DNA of 8,754 nucleotides from Clostridiales bacterium (GTDB taxonomy: Bacteria > Bacillota > Clostridia > Oscillospirales > Ruminococcaceae): positions 1-8,754 of the forward strand of contig JAQXIB010000076.1 of NCBI GenBank assembly GCA_029007575.1, given 5' to 3'. Positions 4,581 to 8,754 of the stretch are shown here, in pieces. How positions within the stretch are numbered: the first letter of the stretch is position 1; every line of letters starts with the position of its first letter. The translations under genes were made by a program, and so were the position numbers. Under the pieces are notes generated by a model, which was not told where the DNA came from, did no database searches, and saw nothing but the letters and a program-made list of their open reading frames with translations.

Positions 4581-5546
4581 TTAATATGAAATATCGTTTG
4601 CCAATTCATATTCATTATAATTAAATGGTTTTTTCATTTTGAGTGCATCTTGAATGGCGTAATCAACAATGTTATCATCTTTTAAAGCAACGACACGATT
4701 GCCGATTCCTTTTTCAAGCAACGAAACCGCATAGTGTCCCATTTCGCTTGCAACAACTCTGTCGCGAACCGTGGGATTTCCACCACGCTGAACATGTCCT
4801 AAAATAGTCGCTCTGGATTCGATACCGGTTGTTTCTTCAATTTTCTTTGCTAACTCAGTTACATTTCCGACGCCTTCAGCAACCAAAATAATGAAGTGAT
4901 GTTTACCGGTTGCTTGTGCGGCATCCATTTTTTTGATAATATCCTCAAATTTATATTCTATCTCAGGAACAATAATAAAAGTAGCTCCGCAGGCAATCCC
5001 GCAATTTAAAGCAATATAACCGGCATGACGTCCCATTACTTCAACGACGCTGCAGCGATAATGGGATTGCGAGGTATCTCTTATTTTGTCGATCATTTCC
5101 ATTGCGGTGTTCATCGCAGTGTCATACCCTATTGTATAGTCAGAACAAGCAATGTCATTATCGATTGTACAAGGAACGCCGATACAAGGGATTCCCGCCG
5201 CACTCAGATCGCCCGCACCACGAAAAGAACCATCACCGCCGCCGACAATAATACCATCAATTTTTGCGTCCAAGCAAGATTGTTTAGCGGTTTGCACTCC
5301 TTCCGGATACTTAAACTCCGGGCATCTGGCTGTATATAAAATGGTTCCGCCACGATGAATGATATCGGACACACTTCTCATATCCATTTCAATCATATCA
5401 CCGTTGATCAAACCGTTGTAGCCTCTGCGAATACCGATTACTTTCATTCCTTTGTTCAGAGCAGTACGAACAACAGAACGCACAAAAGCATTCATGCCGG
5501 GAGCGTCGCCGCCGCTGGTTAACACGCCAATTGTTTTCATTTCCAT
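4581..5546 (-). CDS. pfkA: ATP-dependent 6-phosphofructokinase
   Basis: The enzyme phosphorylates fructose 6-phosphate to fructose 1,6-bisphosphate, the committed step of glycolysis, in the cytosol. The product is 321 residues, normal for bacterial PfkA. Landmarks are the N-terminal G-V-L-T-S-G-G-D-A-P-G-M-N, Arg74 in T-A-R-C-P-E-F, the nucleotide loop G-G-D-G-S (103-107), and catalytic P-C-T-I-D-N-D-I with Asp129. V-E-V-M-G-R-H-A-G-Y and G-H-V-Q-R-G-G-N-P-T follow. Gly106 and the Cys before T-I-D-N-D point to ATP rather than pyrophosphate as donor. ATG 5546 gives M-E-M-K-T-I-G-V. An in-frame TTG at 5552 lies 7 nt from AGGA (5563-5560) and ATG 5540 gives the commonest family start, so the start is uncertain by a few residues. 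It converges on the recombinase gene and follows dnaE by about 210 bp, a common Firmicute pairing. Confidence 0.95.
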   Translation of the reverse strand: MEMKTIGVLTSGGDAPGMNAFVRSVVRTALNKGMKVIGIRRGYNGLINGDMIEMDMRSVSDIIHRGGTILYTARCPEFKYPEGVQTAKQSCLDAKIDGIIVGGGDGSFRGAGDLSAAGIPCIGVPCTIDNDIACSDYTIGYDTAMNTAMEMIDKIRDTSQSHYRCSVVEVMGRHAGYIALNCGIACGATFIIVPEIEYKFEDIIKKMDAAQATGKHHFIILVAEGVGNVTELAKKIEETTGIESRATILGHVQRGGNPTVRDRVVASEMGHYAVSLLEKGIGNRVVALKDDNIVDYAIQDALKMKKPFNYNEYELANDISY

Positions 5547-5671
5547 AATCAATCACCATTCCTTTGCTGAACACGGGCAAAAAGGTATTTTCCCCCATTT
5601 TATAAGCCGATTAAAACCCGTTTTCTTGGCATTTTCATAAAGGGTTGTTTAACAAATATCAACTATCTGTT

Positions 5672-5700
5672 ATTATACATAAAAAAAGTTGGACGTGCAT
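5672..5700 (-). promoter_or_regulatory. Possible pfkA promoter in the dnaE-pfkA gap
   Basis: On the - strand TATAAT (5677-5672) is a perfect -10 with TG directly before it. The -35 region 17 bp upstream (ATGCAC) is weak. A small inverted repeat, TTGTTTAACAA (5645-5655), falls just after the predicted start and could be an operator. An imperfect hairpin (5606-5630, GCC...AAAAC/GTTTT...GGC) follows in the leader. The 206-bp gap 5553-5758 holds no gene that I can see. Confidence 0.35.
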
Positions 5701-5758
5701 TATTTTGAAACAAAAATCCATATTTGGCAACAAAAATTACAACTTTGTGATTTTTTTA

Positions 5759-8754
5759 TCAATTCATCTTTTGCTTTAATACAACATTTTCGCTGGAAAT
5801 AATATGTGAAATTTTTTTCACTAATTCCTGTTGATCCTGAATGGAAAAGCCTGTCGGTATTTTCACATATTTTTTAGAATCACTGTAAAAAAAGAAAGCA
5901 TTTCCGGTTCCGGGATATTGTTTTAATAATTCATATATTGCCGCAGCTCGTTCATCATTTTTACTTTCCAATTTCATGAATAGCTTGTTTTCCGGAACTT
6001 CCCTCTCCTGCTTATTATGACCGGAAATCGTACCGGATAAACCGAATTGACTCTTCAAAAGAATGGAATTGCATAAAATTTTCGGTGTTTCTTCTTCTTT
6101 GAGAGAAATCGTACCGGAGATCAATAAGACTTCCCCTTCTTTGATATATTGAGCATATTTGCCGTATATATTCGGAAAAATGGTGACCTCAATGACACCT
6201 GTCTGATCTTCCAGGTTGACGAACGCCATTTTGCTGCCGTTTTTTGTCTGGATCAATTTTTTGTTCAAAACAACGCCTAAAATACGAATTTCTCTTCCGT
6301 CCTTAATCAGAGAAACATCTTCGTCTGCGCCGTTTAGAATGTCCAAAATATCCATACATTGATATTTTAAGCTGACCTCTCTGTATTGATCCAGCGGATT
6401 GGCGGAAATAAATAATCCGATCGTTTCCTTTTCCATCGCCAATAACTCATCCGGCGAAAATTCAGCCAAATTCGGCATGGTGTATTTCGGCTTTTCAATG
6501 GTTCCGATGTGAAATAAATCCAACTGTCCTTCTACGGTATTGCGATTGTTGGAATTGACAGATTCCAATATTTTTTCATAAGATACAAGCATTTGCCGCC
6601 GATTATGCGGAAAGCAGTCCATTGCCCCGGAACGAATCAGACTTTCCAAAGTTCGCTTGTTTAAGTCTTTTCCGTTCAGACGTTCACAAAAGGAAGGCAG
6701 ATCTTCATAAGCACCGTCTGCTTTTCGTTGTGCCAATAGCTGCTGGATGAATCCCCTGCCGACATTTTTAATTGCCAGTAAACCAAACCGAATGCCTTCT
6801 TTTGTCACCGAAAATCCGAGTTCACTTTCGTTAATATTTGGCGGTAAAACACGTAGCCCCATTTTCTGGCATTCACCTACATAAGCAATCATCTTGTCGG
6901 TATTTTCTAATACACTCGTCAGCAGTGCCGCCATATATTCTCTCGGATAATGGCATTTCAAATATGCGGTTTGATAGGATATGTGCGCGTAAGCAGCAGC
7001 ATGGGATTTGTTAAACGCATAGGCCGCAAAACTGGTCATTTCGTCGAAGATATCATTGGCGATTTCGGGACTGACTCCGTTTGCAACCGCTCCGACACAT
7101 TCTATGCTTCCATCTTCATTGGTTTTGCCGTAGATAAAATTCTGTCGTTCCTTTTCCATGACGTCAGCTTTTTTCTTGGACATGGCGCGCCGCACCAGAT
7201 CGGCTCTCCCGTAGGAATAGCCTGCGAGTTCACGGCAAATCTGCATGACCTGTTCCTGATAGACAATACAGCCGTACGTAACTTCTAAGATCGGCTTCAG
7301 TAATGGATGCTTGTAGGTGACCTGCTCCGGATGATGTCGGTAGTTGATGTATTTCGGGATAGAATCCATCGGCCCCGGCCGGTAAAGCGATGTCACCGCA
7401 ATTAAATCCTCCAGATGTTCAGGTTTTAGCTGCTGAAGAACCTGTTTCATGCCGGGAGACTCAAACTGGAAGACACCGTTGGTATTGCCGTCGGAAAACA
7501 TTTGATAGGTGTCGGAGTCGTTTAGACTGATGTTTTGCACCGAAAAATCAGGATCCTGCTTTCGAATCATTTTCTCACAATCCGAGATGATCGTCAGGTT
7601 GCGCAATCCCAAAAAATCGATTTTCAGCAAGCCCAAACGTTCCAAAGTTGTCATTGTGTACTGTGTCACGATGGATTCTTCGTTTTTTTGCAGCGGTACA
7701 TACTCGCTGACCGCCTGCGGGGTGATCACTACGCCGGCAGCATGGGTAGAAGCATGTCTTGGCATACCCTCTATTTTTTGCGCCGTGTCGATCAATTCCT
7801 TGATCCGGGGGCTGCCGTCATATAATTCTTTCAGCTCCGGCGACAGCACAAGCGCATGCTCGATCGTCATGCCCAGCGCCATCGGTATTTTCTTAGCAAC
7901 CGCATCGACTTCCTGATAAGAAAGTCCCAGCGCTCTCCCTACATCGCGGATCGCACCGCGTGCCGCCATGGTGCCGAAGGTAATAATTTGAGCAACATGA
8001 TCCACGCCGTATTTGCGAATGACATAGTCAATGACCTGCTGCCGCTTTTCATAGCAAAAGTCTACATCAAAATCAGGCATGCTGACCCGTTCCGGGTTTA
8101 AAAAGCGTTCGAACAGCAGATGATACTTCATCGGATCAATTCCGGTAATTCCTACGCAGTAGGCAGCCAGGCTGCCTGCGCCGGAGCCTCGGCCTGGACC
8201 TACGGGAATATCGTGATTTTTCGCATATTGAATAAAGTCCAGAACGATCAGATAGTAATCGATATATCCCATTTTTGAGATGATTTCGATTTCATATTCC
8301 AAACGATCAACAATTTCCTTTTCCGGGTGATCGCCATAATGTTCTTTTAGTCCTTTGTAGCATAAATCAATAAAATATTGTTTGTTATCCGTCACATTCG
8401 GGATGATAAACTGCGGCAGCTTAGTGACACCGTATTCAAAATCCACCTGACAACGTTCCGCAATTTTCACCGTATTTTCGAGTGCGGATGGTATGGAGGC
8501 AAAAAGCTGCTCCATTTCATCATAGGATTTGATATAAAATTCATCGGTCGGAAAAGCCATTTTGTTTTCCTCACCGACAATATGGTTAGTCTGAATGCAC
8601 ACCAAAACGTTTTGCATTTTGGCGTCCTCTTTTTTTTCATAGTGGCAATCGTTGGTAGCGACCAGGGAGAGATTGGCTTCGCCCGCCAGTCGGGTCAATA
8701 ACGGCAGGATCTGTAATTGTTCTTTCATGCCGTGATTTTGCACTTCGATAAAAA
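5759..8754 (-). CDS. dnaE: DNA polymerase III subunit alpha (DnaE), N-terminus beyond the right edge
   Basis: This is the replicative family C polymerase. The frame is open to the window edge; counting from the first whole codon (8752), 997 residues are visible, and the first roughly 180 (most of the PHP domain) are missing. The visible part starts F-I-E-V-Q-N-H-G and keeps the PHP motif N-D-C-H-Y (34-38). G-P-G-R-G-S-G (185-191) follows, then catalytic P-D-F-D-V-D-F (Asp229, Asp231) and K-I-D-F-L-G-L (Asp379). Later come F-N-K-S-H-A-A-A-Y, a helix-hairpin-helix region, Q-L-D-L-F (743-747), which fits the beta-clamp-binding consensus, an OB fold (about 821-898) and a DnaE1-type C-terminal domain. 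A GTG at 8743 is an internal Val codon, not the start. PolC may be the main replicase in such an organism, with DnaE extending primers. No convincing terminator separates it from pfkA. Confidence 0.97.
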   Translation of the reverse strand, partial: FIEVQNHGMKEQLQILPLLTRLAGEANLSLVATNDCHYEKKEDAKMQNVLVCIQTNHIVGEENKMAFPTDEFYIKSYDEMEQLFASIPSALENTVKIAERCQVDFEYGVTKLPQFIIPNVTDNKQYFIDLCYKGLKEHYGDHPEKEIVDRLEYEIEIISKMGYIDYYLIVLDFIQYAKNHDIPVGPGRGSGAGSLAAYCVGITGIDPMKYHLLFERFLNPERVSMPDFDVDFCYEKRQQVIDYVIRKYGVDHVAQIITFGTMAARGAIRDVGRALGLSYQEVDAVAKKIPMALGMTIEHALVLSPELKELYDGSPRIKELIDTAQKIEGMPRHASTHAAGVVITPQAVSEYVPLQKNEESIVTQYTMTTLERLGLLKIDFLGLRNLTIISDCEKMIRKQDPDFSVQNISLNDSDTYQMFSDGNTNGVFQFESPGMKQVLQQLKPEHLEDLIAVTSLYRPGPMDSIPKYINYRHHPEQVTYKHPLLKPILEVTYGCIVYQEQVMQICRELAGYSYGRADLVRRAMSKKKADVMEKERQNFIYGKTNEDGSIECVGAVANGVSPEIANDIFDEMTSFAAYAFNKSHAAAYAHISYQTAYLKCHYPREYMAALLTSVLENTDKMIAYVGECQKMGLRVLPPNINESELGFSVTKEGIRFGLLAIKNVGRGFIQQLLAQRKADGAYEDLPSFCERLNGKDLNKRTLESLIRSGAMDCFPHNRRQMLVSYEKILESVNSNNRNTVEGQLDLFHIGTIEKPKYTMPNLAEFSPDELLAMEKETIGLFISANPLDQYREVSLKYQCMDILDILNGADEDVSLIKDGREIRILGVVLNKKLIQTKNGSKMAFVNLEDQTGVIEVTIFPNIYGKYAQYIKEGEVLLISGTISLKEEETPKILCNSILLKSQFGLSGTISGHNKQEREVPENKLFMKLESKNDERAAAIYELLKQYPGTGNAFFFYSDSKKYVKIPTGFSIQDQQELVKKISHIISSENVVLKQKMN

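Noticed and set aside
5732..5755. AT-rich hairpin after dnaE as its terminator
   Set aside because: The 11-bp stem is nearly all A/T, has a mismatch on the - strand transcript and only a 2-nt loop, and no T-run follows the hairpin in that direction.
7509..7916. Open frames of 96-135 codons on the + strand inside dnaE
   Set aside because: They overlap the conserved catalytic region of dnaE, have no recognisable motifs, and follow from its codon use.

Overview
The window looks like a chromosomal segment from a low-to-moderate-GC anaerobic Firmicute, probably class Clostridia. This rests on the style of the DnaE and PfkA proteins, the dnaE-pfkA neighbourhood, AG-rich ribosome binding sites, consensus sigma-A promoters and U-tract terminators. 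No rRNA, tRNA, CRISPR array or insertion sequence was seen. A genus cannot be named from the sequence alone.

Positions 1-3443 (+ strand) are the downstream end of a bacterial microcompartment (BMC) locus. In order it holds the 3' part of a hexameric shell protein (PduA/EutM type), the phosphotransacylase PduL with an N-terminal encapsulation-type helix, a pentameric vertex protein (EutN/PduN/CcmL type), a PduS/RnfC-type flavin and iron-sulfur oxidoreductase, and a PduT-type tandem-BMC shell protein that keeps the cluster-binding cysteine at residue 38. A strong terminator ends the locus. The set implies an aldehyde-processing metabolosome: PduL turns acyl-CoA into acyl-phosphate inside the shell, and PduS with PduT can carry electrons across it. 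The signature enzyme (diol dehydratase, ethanolamine lyase, glycyl-radical enzyme or other) and the aldehyde dehydrogenase lie outside the window, so the substrate is unknown. Perfect inverted repeats occur at three junctions inside the locus. The most unusual sits between a Shine-Dalgarno sequence and the vertex-protein start.

Positions 3444-4573 (+ strand) are an independent transcription unit for a XerC/XerD-like tyrosine recombinase. It has a perfect extended -10 promoter, then a perfect 11-6-11 inverted repeat with the geometry of a Xer core site, then a duplicated Shine-Dalgarno block. A bidirectional terminator separates it from the convergent genes.

Positions 4581-8754 (- strand) are housekeeping genes: pfkA (ATP-type 6-phosphofructokinase) and, upstream of it, dnaE (DNA polymerase III alpha subunit), whose 5' end runs off the right edge. 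A 206-bp gap with a possible pfkA promoter lies between them.

The best leads are the Xer-site-like palindrome in front of its own recombinase gene and the hairpin/leader-ORF arrangement at the start of the vertex-protein gene.
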